From positions 53,602 through 117,601 of the forward strand of contig JAMPCA010000005.1 in NCBI GenBank assembly GCA_023666425.1: 64,000 nucleotides of DNA. The letters are read 5' to 3'. Below, piece by piece: positions 45,933 to 55,448 of the stretch (its first letter is position 1; each line of letters opens with the position of its first letter). The notes below the pieces were generated by a model. That model was not told where the DNA came from and ran no database searches. It was given only the letters and a program-made list of their open reading frames with translations. The DNA comes from Muribaculaceae bacterium (lineage in GTDB: Bacteria > Bacillota > Clostridia > Lachnospirales > Lachnospiraceae). Made by a program: the position numbers and the translations under genes.

Positions 45933-46840
45933 GGAATATGAGTGTGAACTTGTGCGGCCTGACCTTAAAGAATCCGGTGATGACCGCATCGGGAACCTTT
46001 GGCTCCGGCGCAGAGTACGGGGAGTTTGTGGATCTGAACCGGCTGGGGGCGGTGGTGACAAAGGGGGTGGCCGCTGTCCCGTGGGAGGGAAACCAGACGC
46101 CGAGGGTGGCGGAGGTCTGCGGCGGTATGCTAAACGCTGTGGGTCTGCAGAATCCGGGCGTGGAGCTCTTCTGCAGGCGGGATATCCCGTTTTTGCGCCA
46201 ATACGATACAAACATCATTGTCAATGTCTGCGGCCATTCCCTGGAGGAGTATCTGGCAGTTGTGGAGAGGCTTTCGCAGGAGCCGGTGGACATGCTGGAA
46301 ATCAATATCTCCTGCCCGAATGTGAAAGAGGGGGGCATAGCCTTCGGCACAGATCCAAAGGCTGTGGAGCATATCACGGCGGAAGTGAAAAAACATGCCG
46401 CACAGCCCGTCATTATGAAGCTCTCCCCAAATGTCACGGATATTACAGAGATTGCCCGGGCGGCGGAGGCGGGGGGTGCGGACGCCCTCTCCCTCATCAA
46501 CACGATCACGGGCATGAAGATTGATATTGACCGGAGAAGCTTTGTCCTTGCCAACAAGACCGGGGGCATGTCCGGGCCTGCCATACATCCCATCGCGGTG
46601 CGCATGGTGTATGAGACGGCGGGGGCAGTCTCGGTTCCGATTATCGGCATGGGCGGGATCACGGATGCGGCGTCTGCCATTGAGATGATTCTCGCGGGAG
46701 CGACGGCGGTGTCCATCGGCACGGCGAATTTCATGGATCCCTGTACTACGGAGAAGGTAATCGCGGGCATGGAAGACTATATGAAAAAGCATAAGATTGA
46801 GGATATCGCGGAGCTTGTCCACGCGGTGGGGCAGACATAA
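45929..46840 (+). CDS. pyrD: Dihydroorotate dehydrogenase, class 1B
   Basis: A 303-aa FMN enzyme oxidising dihydroorotate to orotate. The class 1 catalytic Cys is in INISCPNVKEGG; other signatures are VGLQNPGVE, VIMKLSPNVTDI and GMGGITDAASAIEMI. The start is GTG with GGGAGG 7 nt upstream, overlapping the pyrK stop. It needs PyrK as electron acceptor. The only base-pairs left before asnB are a 67-nt gap. Confidence 0.95.
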   Translation: MRNMSVNLCGLTLKNPVMTASGTFGSGAEYGEFVDLNRLGAVVTKGVAAVPWEGNQTPRVAEVCGGMLNAVGLQNPGVELFCRRDIPFLRQYDTNIIVNVCGHSLEEYLAVVERLSQEPVDMLEINISCPNVKEGGIAFGTDPKAVEHITAEVKKHAAQPVIMKLSPNVTDITEIARAAEAGGADALSLINTITGMKIDIDRRSFVLANKTGGMSGPAIHPIAVRMVYETAGAVSVPIIGMGGITDAASAIEMILAGATAVSIGTANFMDPCTTEKVIAGMEDYMKKHKIEDIAELVHAVGQT

Positions 46841-46907
46841 TCCCTGATTTTTCCGCATATAGTATAGACGATAGAGATATTGCGCTACGGCGCGGGAACG
46901 GAGTACT

Positions 46908-48767
46908 ATGTGCGGAATTTCCGGCTTTTGCTGTTTGAGTCAAAACTATATGGATAAGCGCCCGGAATGGGAACAGGTTTTGCGGAATATGCATGAAAGC
47001 CTTGCCCACCGGGGCGGGGACGCATCGGGGATCTTTTTGCGGCCGCAGGCGGGGCTGTCCCACGCAAGGCTGTCGATCCGGGATATTGAGGGAGGCGCGC
47101 AGCCCATGGTGCGCACCATGGGGCACGGCAGGAGAGAGCGGGAATATGCGATCGTTTACAATGGGGAGATTTACAATACAGACGAGCTGATTCCCGACCT
47201 GACCCGCCGGGGTTTTCAGTTTCGAACCACCTGCGACACGGAGGTGATCCTTTACGCCTACATGGCGTATGGCGCGGACTTTGTGACAAAGCTAAACGGC
47301 ATTTTTGCCTTTGCCATCTGGGACGGGGGCAGGCAGCAGATGCTCCTCTACAGGGACAGGGTGGGCGTTAAGCCGCATTTCTACACGGTGCAGAACGGCA
47401 CGCTGGTGTTTGGCTCCGAGCCAAAGGCGCTGTTCTGCCACCCGGAGGTTGAGCCGGAGCTTACGGTGGAGGGATTGCGGGAAATCCTTGCGATCGGCCC
47501 GGCAAGGACGCCAGGCTGCGGTGTATTCCGGGGAATCGGCGAGGTAAAGCCCGGCCATTACATAGTCTATGACCGCAGGGGCATGAAGGAGCAGCGCTAC
47601 TGGGACGTGACGACGGGGGAACACGCGGATTCGTATGAGCAGACGGTGGAAAAAACGTCTTTTCTGGTGCGGGATTCCATCACCCGGCAGATGGTGTCCG
47701 ATGTGCCGGTCTGCACCTTCCTCTCCGGCGGCATCGACTCCTCGATTGTGACGGCGGTTGCGGCGGAGCATATGCGCGCCCACGGGGAGACGCTGAATAC
47801 CTTTTCCTTTGATTTTGTGGGCAACGACGTGTATTTTCAGTCGAATGCCTTTCAGCCGGAGCGGGATCTGCCCTATGTGAATATCATGCTGCAGCGCTGT
47901 CAGACCGGGCACACCTATCTGGAATGCGACCAGAGCACGCTGGTGGACGCGCTCTACACCGCGGTGGATGCGAAGGATCTGCCGGGTATGACGGATGTGG
48001 ACGCATCTTTGCTGTATTTCTGTTCGCTGGTGGCAAAGCACAACAAGGTGGCGCTCACCGGGGAGTGCGCCGATGAGATTTTCGGCGGATACCCGTGGTT
48101 TTACCGGACAGAGCTGATGGAGCGGGACGGCTTCCCGTGGTCGGCGGACATGAGCGCCCGGACGCTGTTTCTGGCGGAGGATTTTGCAAAAGAGCTGGAG
48201 CTGGCTGATTTTTCCCATGCACGCTACGAGGATACCCTGAAAAAGGTGCAGTATCTGCCGGGGGAGGACGGGGAGAAGAGGCGGCGCAGGGGCATCGCCT
48301 ATCTGAATATCAAATGGTTCATGCAGACGCTTCTGGACCGGATGGACCGCACCAGCATGTATTCGGGGCTGGAGGCGAGGGTGCCCTTTGCCGACCACAG
48401 AATCATCGAGTATCTGTACAATGTGCCGTGGGAGATGAAATACCAGAACGGAGTGGAGAAGGCGCTGCTCCGGGAGGCCTGCGCAGACCTTCTGCCCGTG
48501 GAGCTTTTGCACCGCAAAAAGAGCCCCTACCCCAAGCCCTACCATCCCGGCTACGAGAAGCTTCTGGCGGAGCGTTTTGTCGCGATTCTGGAGGATAAGA
48601 ACGCGCCGGTTGCGCCTTTTCTTGATGAGAAAAAGGCGAGAGAGTTTGTGGCGGCGCCCAAGGAGCTCGGGAAGCCGTGGTTTGGCCAGCTCATGGCGGG
48701 GCCACAGCTCATGGCCTATTTTATACAGATCAATTACTGGATGGAGAAATACCATCTGTCGGTGTAA
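46908..48767 (+). CDS. asnB: Asparagine synthase (glutamine-hydrolysing)
   Basis: A 619-aa enzyme making asparagine from aspartate, glutamine and ATP. Cys2 of MCGISGF is the glutaminase nucleophile, with VYNGEIYN and CDTEVILYAY in that domain (about 1-215). The synthetase domain has the PP-loop FLSGGIDSSIV and TGECADEIFGGYPW. Length is typical. It follows pyrD closely but may have its own promoter. A strong terminator follows. Confidence 0.95.
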   Translation: MCGISGFCCLSQNYMDKRPEWEQVLRNMHESLAHRGGDASGIFLRPQAGLSHARLSIRDIEGGAQPMVRTMGHGRREREYAIVYNGEIYNTDELIPDLTRRGFQFRTTCDTEVILYAYMAYGADFVTKLNGIFAFAIWDGGRQQMLLYRDRVGVKPHFYTVQNGTLVFGSEPKALFCHPEVEPELTVEGLREILAIGPARTPGCGVFRGIGEVKPGHYIVYDRRGMKEQRYWDVTTGEHADSYEQTVEKTSFLVRDSITRQMVSDVPVCTFLSGGIDSSIVTAVAAEHMRAHGETLNTFSFDFVGNDVYFQSNAFQPERDLPYVNIMLQRCQTGHTYLECDQSTLVDALYTAVDAKDLPGMTDVDASLLYFCSLVAKHNKVALTGECADEIFGGYPWFYRTELMERDGFPWSADMSARTLFLAEDFAKELELADFSHARYEDTLKKVQYLPGEDGEKRRRRGIAYLNIKWFMQTLLDRMDRTSMYSGLEARVPFADHRIIEYLYNVPWEMKYQNGVEKALLREACADLLPVELLHRKKSPYPKPYHPGYEKLLAERFVAILEDKNAPVAPFLDEKKAREFVAAPKELGKPWFGQLMAGPQLMAYFIQINYWMEKYHLSV

Positions 48768-48773
48768 GAACAG

Positions 48774-48817
48774 ACTCCCGTTTCGGCGTCACAGCCGGAC
48801 GGGAGTTTTCTTTTTTG
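48774..48817 (+). terminator. Terminator of asnB
   Basis: ACTCCCGT (48774-48781) pairs with ACGGGAGT (48799-48806), with an inner CGGC/GCCG pairing, followed by TTTCTTTTTTG. Confidence 0.88.
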
Positions 48818-48903
48818 CTGAAATGCAAATACGGGATTGTTGTGAAATTGAAAATGTGCTATGATTTTACAATCGGGAGAATGTGTGGTGAGAGTGAGGA
48901 GAG

Positions 48904-50505
48904 ATGATTTTGAAGCAGAGAAAAAAATTGCTGGGCAATAAGCTGTATTTGTATTTGACGGAATTCTTTTCCGGCATGTCGGTGATGGCGGTGGAGCTTG
49001 GGGCGAGCAGGCTTTTGGCTCCCTATTTCAGTTCCTCCCAGATCGTGTGGACAATCATTATCGGGACGATTATGATTGCCATGGCTCTTGGGAATGTCTG
49101 GGGCGGACGCAGTGCCGACAGGGATCCGAACCCGGACAGGCTCTACGGGAGGCTTCTGATTGCGGCCGTGTGGATTGCGGCTATCCCGGTGCTGGGAAAA
49201 TATGTGATTGTGCTGATCTCGGGGCTTTTGATTGTCACAATCAGCAGCCGGTTTTTAGTGATCGCCGCATTTTTGAGCTGTATGGTGATTTTTGTGTTTC
49301 CGCTGTTTCTGCTGGGGACGGTGACGCCCTCGCTGGCGAAGTATACAGTGGGCAGGCTGGAGGACAGCGGCAGAACCATCGGCGCACTGGGCGCGTACAA
49401 TACCATTGGAAGCATTATCGGAACCTTTGTGCCGACCTTTCTCACCATTCCGGCGGTGGGAACGAGCGTGACTTTTTTAATTTTTGCGGGCATTCTGTTT
49501 GTCCTTGCGCTGATCTATTTTGTCTGTGAGAAAAAAAGTCCCGTAAAATGCATTGCCGCCGCCCTGCTTCTGGCGGTGTGCTGTGTGTGTGGCCGCTCCA
49601 CGGCTTTCGCCTTCTGGGAGAGCGGACTGACCTACGAGGGGGAGTCGGTGTACAACTATCTCCAGGTGAGAGACACGCCCAAAAGCACGATTTTGTCCAC
49701 CAACGTACTTTTTGGCGTGCAGTCCATCACCATGAAGGGAGATTCCCTCACCGGCATGTATTACGACTACGCGCTGGCGGCGCCGATGATGGCGGAAAAG
49801 GCAGAGTCCGTGCTGGTTCTCGGCATGGGAACCGGAACCTATGCCAGCCAGTGCAGCCGCTATTTTGAGGGCATGGAGATTGAGGGCGTGGAGATTGATG
49901 AAAAAATTACCGGGCTGGCGCACGAGTATTTTTCCCTGCCGGAGGATATCCCGGTGACGACCTACGACGGCAGGGCGTTTTTAGAGGCGGCCGACCGCAC
50001 CTACGATGTGATCATGGTGGACGCCTATCAGGATATTACGATACCTTTTCAGATGTCCAGCATCGAGTTTTTTATGCTGGTGCAAAAACACTTAAATCCC
50101 GGCGGCGTCATGGTGGTCAACATGAATATGCACGCCGCGGAGGGGACGACGGATATAAACACCTACCTCGCGGACACCATATCCGCGGTATTTGAAAATG
50201 TGTATACGGTCGATGTGCCGGGCTGCACGAACCGGGAGCTGTTTGCATCCAATGCGGTGGATCTGCCGGGCAGTCTTGCCGCCCGGGCGGCTGCGTCGGA
50301 AAATGCTGAGCTAAGGGAACTGATGGGGCGCGTGGAAGACGGCCTTTGTGCCTATGAGTCCACGGGCTGTCTTCTGACCGATGACAAGGCTCCGGTGGAG
50401 CTTCTGGGGATGCAGGTCATCGACAGTCTGATTGAAAATGAGATCGGTTACTACAAGGATATTTTCAGGGAGCAGGGAATTCAGGGGCTTCTGGATTCTC
50501 TATAG
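48904..50505 (+). CDS. Fused membrane transporter-like/spermidine synthase-like protein
   Basis: A 533-aa protein. The first 230 residues carry about seven membrane helices (FFSGMSVMAVELGASRLLAPYF; GTVTPSLAKYTVG; NTIGSIIGTFVPTFL). The rest is a spermidine-synthase-type Rossmann domain with VLVLGMGTGTYASQC, EGVEIDEKITGLA and VIMVDAYQDITIPFQMSS. In family comparisons such fusions are often labelled MFS/spermidine synthase, but aminopropyltransferase activity is rarely shown. GAGGAGAG precedes the ATG. The TtcA-like gene begins 10 nt after the stop, suggesting one transcript. Confidence 0.88.
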   Translation: MILKQRKKLLGNKLYLYLTEFFSGMSVMAVELGASRLLAPYFSSSQIVWTIIIGTIMIAMALGNVWGGRSADRDPNPDRLYGRLLIAAVWIAAIPVLGKYVIVLISGLLIVTISSRFLVIAAFLSCMVIFVFPLFLLGTVTPSLAKYTVGRLEDSGRTIGALGAYNTIGSIIGTFVPTFLTIPAVGTSVTFLIFAGILFVLALIYFVCEKKSPVKCIAAALLLAVCCVCGRSTAFAFWESGLTYEGESVYNYLQVRDTPKSTILSTNVLFGVQSITMKGDSLTGMYYDYALAAPMMAEKAESVLVLGMGTGTYASQCSRYFEGMEIEGVEIDEKITGLAHEYFSLPEDIPVTTYDGRAFLEAADRTYDVIMVDAYQDITIPFQMSSIEFFMLVQKHLNPGGVMVVNMNMHAAEGTTDINTYLADTISAVFENVYTVDVPGCTNRELFASNAVDLPGSLAARAAASENAELRELMGRVEDGLCAYESTGCLLTDDKAPVELLGMQVIDSLIENEIGYYKDIFREQGIQGLLDSL

Positions 50506-50515
50506 GAGACGGGGA

Positions 50516-51364
50516 ATGGAAGAGAAAAACGCGGCGGAGATCGAGGAGAGCCTGCGGAAGAAATTTAGAAAAAATATCTGGTGCAAATTCACCCGGGGGA
50601 TACGGGAATATGAGCTGCTGCAGGAGGGGGACAGAGTCGCGGTCTGCATCTCCGGCGGCAAGGATTCGATGCTGATGGCAAAGCTGTTTCAGGAGCTAAA
50701 GAGGCACAACAAGTTCGAGTTTTCCACAGAGTTTCTGGTGATGGATCCGGGCTACAGCCCGAAGAACCGGAGAGCCATTGAGGAGAATGCAGAAAGACTT
50801 CATGTGCCGGTGCGGATTTTTGAATCGGACATCTTTGAATCGGTGCTCCATGTGGACAAAAATCCCTGCTATCTCTGTGCACGGATGCGCAGGGGGCATC
50901 TGTACAGTCAGGCGAAGGAGCTGGGATGCAACAAAATCGCCCTGGGGCATCATTACGACGATGTGATTGAGACGATTCTTATGGGAATGCTCTACGGGGC
51001 GCAGGTGCAGACCATGATGCCGAAGCTGCACAGCACGAATTTTCCGGGGATGGAACTGGTCAGACCCATGTATCTGGTGCGGGAGGAGGATATCGAGCAC
51101 TGGCGGGATTACAACGGCCTGCATTTTCTGCAGTGCGCCTGCCGCTTCACGGAGAATTGCAGCGTCTGCGGGGAGGACGGACAGAGCGATTCCAAGCGTC
51201 TGGAAATCAAGCGTCTGATCCGCCAGCTCCGGGAAATCAATCCCTTTGTGGAGGGGAATATTTTTAAGAGCGTGGAGAATGTAAATCTAAGCACAGTGAT
51301 TGCATACAAGAAGGATGGGGTAAAGCATCGCTTTTTGGAAGATTATGAGAGTTTCTCCCCTTAA
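50516..51364 (+). CDS. TtcA-like tRNA-thiolation PP-loop ATPase
   Basis: A 282-aa protein of the TtcA/TilS-related family that adenylates tRNA for 2-thiolation. The PP-loop is VCISGGKDSMLM. Two CXXC pairs are visible: CYLCARMRRGHLYSQA and CSVCGED, typical of iron-sulfur-dependent TtcA. LGHHYDDVIETILMG is the ATPase second motif. TAGGAGA lies before the ATG at 50516; upstream frame to 50432 overlaps the previous gene and is not used. Confidence 0.85.
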   Translation: MEEKNAAEIEESLRKKFRKNIWCKFTRGIREYELLQEGDRVAVCISGGKDSMLMAKLFQELKRHNKFEFSTEFLVMDPGYSPKNRRAIEENAERLHVPVRIFESDIFESVLHVDKNPCYLCARMRRGHLYSQAKELGCNKIALGHHYDDVIETILMGMLYGAQVQTMMPKLHSTNFPGMELVRPMYLVREEDIEHWRDYNGLHFLQCACRFTENCSVCGEDGQSDSKRLEIKRLIRQLREINPFVEGNIFKSVENVNLSTVIAYKKDGVKHRFLEDYESFSP

Positions 51365-51436
51365 AATGGATTGCTTTTATCGGACGAAGTTGGTATGATA
51401 GATATGTAATTTGAAAAGCTATAGGAGGGTGTAACC

Positions 51437-52543
51437 ATGGATGAGGTGTTAGAGAAGAAAACAATACTGATCGCGGATGACGAGGAGGTGAACCGCGAGA
51501 TCTTAAAGCAGATTTTTGCGGAGCAGTTTCATGTTCTTGAGGCCGCGGACGGGCAGGAGGCAATCGGGATTCTGGACGCCGAGCCGGACAAAATCGTGAT
51601 GCTCTTTCTGGATCTGATCATGCCGAAAAAGACGGGGCTTCAGGTGATGGAGCACATGAAGGAGAAGGGCTACATGGATAGAATCCCGGTGATTATGATT
51701 ACCGGCGAGGCGACGGTGGAATCGGATATCAAGGCATATGAATATGGCGCTTCCGATATTATCTATAAGCCGTTTGCCCCCGCGGTCGTCATGCGCCGTA
51801 CCATCAATCTTTTAGAGCTGTTTGAGAACCGGATCAGTACGGAGGAGAAGCTTGCGAAGCGGACGAAGGCGCTGGCGGAGGCGCAGGAGCGGCTGGAGAG
51901 GAACAACGAATTTCTGATCAACGCCCTGAGTTCTGTGGTGGAGTTCCGAAGCCAGGAGTCCGGCGAGCATATTAAACGTGTGAAATATTTTACGCGCATC
52001 CTTTTGAACTTTATGCAGAAATATTATCCCGAGTACGGGCTCACCAAGGAGCAGATTGATTTGATCGTCTATGCCTCCGCCCTGCATGATATCGGGAAGA
52101 TCGCAATTCCCGACCGCATCCTGCTAAAGCCCGGAAAGCTTACGCCGACGGAGTTTGAGGAGATGAAAAAGCATACCACGGAGGGCTGTAAGATTCTGGA
52201 GAAGTTCAAGCAGGAGGAGAGTGATTTTTACCGCTATTGCTATGATATCTGCAGGCACCACCATGAGCGCTATGACGGCAATGGATATCCGGACGGACTC
52301 GTGGGAGAGGAGATTCCCATCTGGGCGCAGGTCGTGTCCGTGGTGGACGTTTTTGATGCGCTGGTCAGCAAGCGCGTGTATAAGCTGCCGTATCCGACCG
52401 GCGAGGCGGTGCGGATGATTCAGGACGGGGAATGCGGTGAGTTTTCTCCGAAGATCATGGACTGCTTTAATCTGGCGAAGGAGGATCTCTGCCAGACCGC
52501 GGAGGCGATTTCCTATATTGACTCGGACGGACAGCGCGAATAG
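51437..52543 (+). CDS. Response regulator with HD-GYP output
   Basis: A 368-aa regulator. The receiver (about 8-130) has acidic DDEE, phospho-acceptor Asp in LFLDLIMPKKTG, and the Lys of IIYKPF. A coiled linker (about 130-170) leads to an HD-GYP domain (about 175-350) with SALHDIGKIAIPD, HHHERYDGNGYPDG and VVDVFDALVSKRVYK, all catalytic residues present. It probably degrades c-di-GMP in response to phosphorylation. AGGAGGGTG precedes the ATG. The next gene also encodes an HD-GYP protein, 18 nt downstream. Confidence 0.92.
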   Translation: MDEVLEKKTILIADDEEVNREILKQIFAEQFHVLEAADGQEAIGILDAEPDKIVMLFLDLIMPKKTGLQVMEHMKEKGYMDRIPVIMITGEATVESDIKAYEYGASDIIYKPFAPAVVMRRTINLLELFENRISTEEKLAKRTKALAEAQERLERNNEFLINALSSVVEFRSQESGEHIKRVKYFTRILLNFMQKYYPEYGLTKEQIDLIVYASALHDIGKIAIPDRILLKPGKLTPTEFEEMKKHTTEGCKILEKFKQEESDFYRYCYDICRHHHERYDGNGYPDGLVGEEIPIWAQVVSVVDVFDALVSKRVYKLPYPTGEAVRMIQDGECGEFSPKIMDCFNLAKEDLCQTAEAISYIDSDGQRE

Positions 52544-52561
52544 GGTATGGGGAGAAAATAA

Positions 52562-53914
52562 ATGAATCTGGCGTACAATATTGACTTTGAGATAGTGGGA
52601 ATCATCTATGTTCTGGTAGTTTATGCGGCATTAAACATTTACTATTCCAACCAGTCAAAGATCAATAAAAAGTTCAAGGTGGTTGTGAAATTTCTTCTGG
52701 CAACGGAGATTATGGACATTGTAACAGCCATTACCATTAGCTACGGAAGCGTGATTCCGCCAGTACTGAATATACTTTTAAATACCATCTATTTTGTAAT
52801 GACATTCAGCCTTGGGTACTTCTTTCTCAGGTATGTGGAAAGCTATGTGGAGCAGAGCACGCAGATGGACAAAAGCATACATATCAATAAGACAGGTTAT
52901 GTTCTGCTGCTTGCCCTGCTTGTTTTCAATATGTTTTTTGGCTTTCTGTTCACCTTTCATGCCGATGGAACATATGTACATGGGGGATTATACGTTTTAG
53001 TCTATATTGTGCCGCTGTATTATGTACTGTTTTCGCTGCTGGTGCTGATCAGGAATCAGAGATTTTTCAATACAAAGCAGAAAATATCCATTGGCGTATA
53101 TATCATTATGTGTCTGCTGGGACCGCTTATGCAGATGCTGCTGCTCCCGAATGTTTTGCTGAGTGTGTTTACACCGTCAATCGCGATTCTGGTTATTCTG
53201 TTTTCCATGGAGACGCCGGACTACCAGCTTCTGATGAAAACACTTGCCGAGCTGGATGACCTTCGGAAGAATCTGCAGATCGAGGTGAAGAAGCAGACGA
53301 AAACGGCGGAAGACAGAAGGGAAAAGGTGGAACGGCTCTCCGGGCAGGTGATTCTGACGCTTGCCCGGACCATCGACGCAAAGGATAAGTATACCAACGG
53401 CCATTCGGAGAGAGTGGCGGCGTATTCAAGAGAAATTGCCAGACGACTGGGCATGTCCGCGCAGGAGCAGCAGGAAATCTATTACATGGGTCTTTTGCAC
53501 GATATTGGAAAGATAGGAATATCGGACACGATCATCAATAAAAGTGAAAAGCTGACCGACGAGGAGTACCAGATGATGCGAAAGCATCCGGAATTGGGGG
53601 GGCAGATTCTCGCTGGTATATCGGAGATTCCGGGCATTGCAATCGGAGCGAAGTATCATCACGAAAAATTTGACGGAACCGGTTATCCCTACGGGGTGGC
53701 GGGAGAGGATATTCCGTTTCAGGCAAGAATTATCGGAATCGCGGACGCTTACGATGCGATGGCCTCAAAGCGGAGCTACCGCGACGTCCTGCCGCAGCAG
53801 ACAGTCCGGGAGGAGATCAAAAATGGAAGGGGTACCCAGTTCGATCCCAGGTGTACGGACGTCATGCTGCAGATGATTGACGAGGATACAGAGTATCAGC
53901 TTTGCGAGAGTTAG
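52562..53914 (+). CDS. Membrane HD-GYP phosphodiesterase
   Basis: A 450-aa membrane protein. About seven hydrophobic helices (residues 10-220) form a sensor region without known family name. A coiled coil (about 225-265) connects to an HD-GYP domain (about 268-445): LARTIDAKDKYTNGHSERVA, MGLLHDIGKIGISD, KYHHEKFDGTGYPYG and IADAYDAMASKRSYRD. All metal-binding residues look intact. It follows the response-regulator HD-GYP by 18 nt, so the two are likely co-expressed. Confidence 0.92.
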   Translation: MNLAYNIDFEIVGIIYVLVVYAALNIYYSNQSKINKKFKVVVKFLLATEIMDIVTAITISYGSVIPPVLNILLNTIYFVMTFSLGYFFLRYVESYVEQSTQMDKSIHINKTGYVLLLALLVFNMFFGFLFTFHADGTYVHGGLYVLVYIVPLYYVLFSLLVLIRNQRFFNTKQKISIGVYIIMCLLGPLMQMLLLPNVLLSVFTPSIAILVILFSMETPDYQLLMKTLAELDDLRKNLQIEVKKQTKTAEDRREKVERLSGQVILTLARTIDAKDKYTNGHSERVAAYSREIARRLGMSAQEQQEIYYMGLLHDIGKIGISDTIINKSEKLTDEEYQMMRKHPELGGQILAGISEIPGIAIGAKYHHEKFDGTGYPYGVAGEDIPFQARIIGIADAYDAMASKRSYRDVLPQQTVREEIKNGRGTQFDPRCTDVMLQMIDEDTEYQLCES

Positions 53915-53938
53915 AGAGTGCGGGAGGTGGTTACATTG

Positions 53939-54544
53939 ATGTTATTTGTAAACAGAATCATAAGCAGTATCATACAGATTTTTCTATTTGCAGTCATTCC
54001 TTTTATATGGTGGGCAGTTTCGGCAAGGAAAAAGGAAGCTTTTACACAATGGATTGGATTAAAAAAGTGTGATGTGAAAAAGAATAAAGCAGGTATATGG
54101 ATCGCGGGCGTTTCTCTTATCTTTGTCCTGCTGGGCGCGTTCGTCCTGTTCGTATTGCAGGGAACGGAAACGGCAGCCTCTGATTTTACAGGGCTGGGCG
54201 TAAAGGCATTGCCTGCCATTCTTGTTTATGCGGTGTTTAATACGGCATTTCCGGAAGAATTGCTGTTTAGGGGCTTTTTATTGAAACGTTTACAGAGCAA
54301 ATTCGGCTTCGCTGCGGCCAATACCGTGCAGGCCTTTTTGTTTGGTCTGCTTCATGGTATTATGTTTTTTACACTGACGGGAGCGGTAAAAGCAATTCTG
54401 ATCATCATCTTTACCGGAGTGATTGCATGGTTCATGGGGTATATTAACGAGAAAAAAGCAGATGGATCGCTGATTCCGGGCTGGATCATACATTCGATAT
54501 CAAACTTGTTTTCCGGGATATGCTCCGCTTTTCTGCTGATATAA
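53939..54544 (+). CDS. CPBP-family intramembrane protease
   Basis: A 201-aa membrane protein with about six helices. The CPBP (Abi) motifs are FPEELLFRGFLLKRL (EExxxR), FGLLHG and IIHSISN, with conserved Glu, Arg and His. Family members cleave transmembrane proteins or prenyl-protein substrates; in bacteria many relate to bacteriocin immunity. A GGGAGG element precedes both a TTG at 53936 and the ATG at 53939. It is 24 nt after the HD-GYP gene, but more AT-rich, marking the shift to accessory DNA. Confidence 0.82.
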   Translation: MLFVNRIISSIIQIFLFAVIPFIWWAVSARKKEAFTQWIGLKKCDVKKNKAGIWIAGVSLIFVLLGAFVLFVLQGTETAASDFTGLGVKALPAILVYAVFNTAFPEELLFRGFLLKRLQSKFGFAAANTVQAFLFGLLHGIMFFTLTGAVKAILIIIFTGVIAWFMGYINEKKADGSLIPGWIIHSISNLFSGICSAFLLI

Positions 54545-54577
54545 AGTTTGTTATCGGGTGATGGGAGGAATACTTAT

Positions 54578-54736
54578 ATGAATGATCCCATGGATTTCAT
54601 ACGGGACAAATTCTCGCAGGAATGTACGATTGATACAGTTTTGCATCTGCTTATGGTGCATTTTCATCTGTCTGCGGAAGAGGCGCAGGCGAAGGTGGAT
54701 GAGTACTTGGCGATTGTGGAAGAATATAGCAAATAA
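54578..54736 (+). CDS. Small protein of unknown function
   Basis: A 52-aa protein predicted to be mostly helical (MNDPMDFIRDKFSQECTI, then AEEAQAKVDEYLAIVEEY). GGGAGG lies 9 nt before the ATG; an in-frame ATG at 54548 lacks a ribosome site. It follows the protease by 33 nt and precedes the LPD3-like gene by 11 nt. No family recognised. Confidence 0.6.
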   Translation: MNDPMDFIRDKFSQECTIDTVLHLLMVHFHLSAEEAQAKVDEYLAIVEEYSK

Positions 54737-54747
54737 AGGAACGTGGA

Positions 54748-55284
54748 ATGCGGGATACTATGGATAGGAATGTAAATATTATTGTTGGTCTTAATGGAGA
54801 GAAAATTGTTTTGATTAACGATATACGATTTAAGGGAAAAAAGAGGGAAGATTGGAAAGAAGTAGAAGACTACCTTAAAGAATACGTGGGAGAATTTTAC
54901 GAGATTGCGGAAACATCGGAAAAAATTTTTATTTCTCGTAGCTTTCCAGACGAATATGCTGGTTCTGAAAGCCGGCTTGCTTTGAAAGGCGCTATTGCTA
55001 AGGCTAAGGCAAATGCCGCACAGGGGATTCCTGAACTAATACAAATTGCTGCCAGTGGGGAGTATTCAGAAAACACAAAAAAGAAGCATGAAAAGGATGC
55101 AAAATATGGGTGGTATCGGTATGATGTGAGGTTTGCTCTGCCGGTATACGATGATAAGAGTGGTGAGGTCTGCCGCTACAATATCTTTTTTGCGAGGATG
55201 CTGGTGCGCCATGATGCAGATGGTAAAAAGTATCTTTATGATTTGCTGGCAATAAAAAAAGAAACGAGCAGCCCGCTTGAGTAA
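54748..55284 (+). CDS. LPD3-like protein of unknown function
   Basis: A 178-aa protein (start MRDTMDRNVNIIVGLNGEKI). It resembles the large polyvalent protein-associated domain 3 group, usually found in phage or conjugative-element toxin-like proteins: ETSEKIFISRSFPDEYAGSES, LKGAIAKAKANAAQGIPELIQIA, KYGWYRYDVRFALPVYDDKSGE and YLYDLLAIKKETSSPL. I do not see catalytic residues. Family assignment is from memory of sequence pattern and is uncertain. GC content is lower than the metabolic genes around it, suggesting transfer. A terminator stands at 55423. Confidence 0.5.
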   Translation: MRDTMDRNVNIIVGLNGEKIVLINDIRFKGKKREDWKEVEDYLKEYVGEFYEIAETSEKIFISRSFPDEYAGSESRLALKGAIAKAKANAAQGIPELIQIAASGEYSENTKKKHEKDAKYGWYRYDVRFALPVYDDKSGEVCRYNIFFARMLVRHDADGKKYLYDLLAIKKETSSPLE

Positions 55285-55422
55285 AAACTGTACGGTGAAA
55301 ACCCATCTCTTTTACCATGATTGTATAAGAAGGGGCGGGTTTTGTCAATAGAAAATTTGCAATTAAAATAAAAAGTTGAAATGAAAAGACCGTTCCATAG
55401 TTTTACAAGGGATTTAGAATAA

Positions 55423-55448
55423 CTCTGCCATAAAGGCAGGGTTTTTTT
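55423..55448 (+). terminator. Terminator
   Basis: CTCTGCC and GGCAGGG around ATAAA, followed by TTTTTTT. It ends the LPD3-like transcript. The rest of 55285-55572 shows only an AT-rich spacer and, before the ABC gene, a TTGCA/TGCAA inverted repeat (55460-55479) of unknown meaning. Confidence 0.8.
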
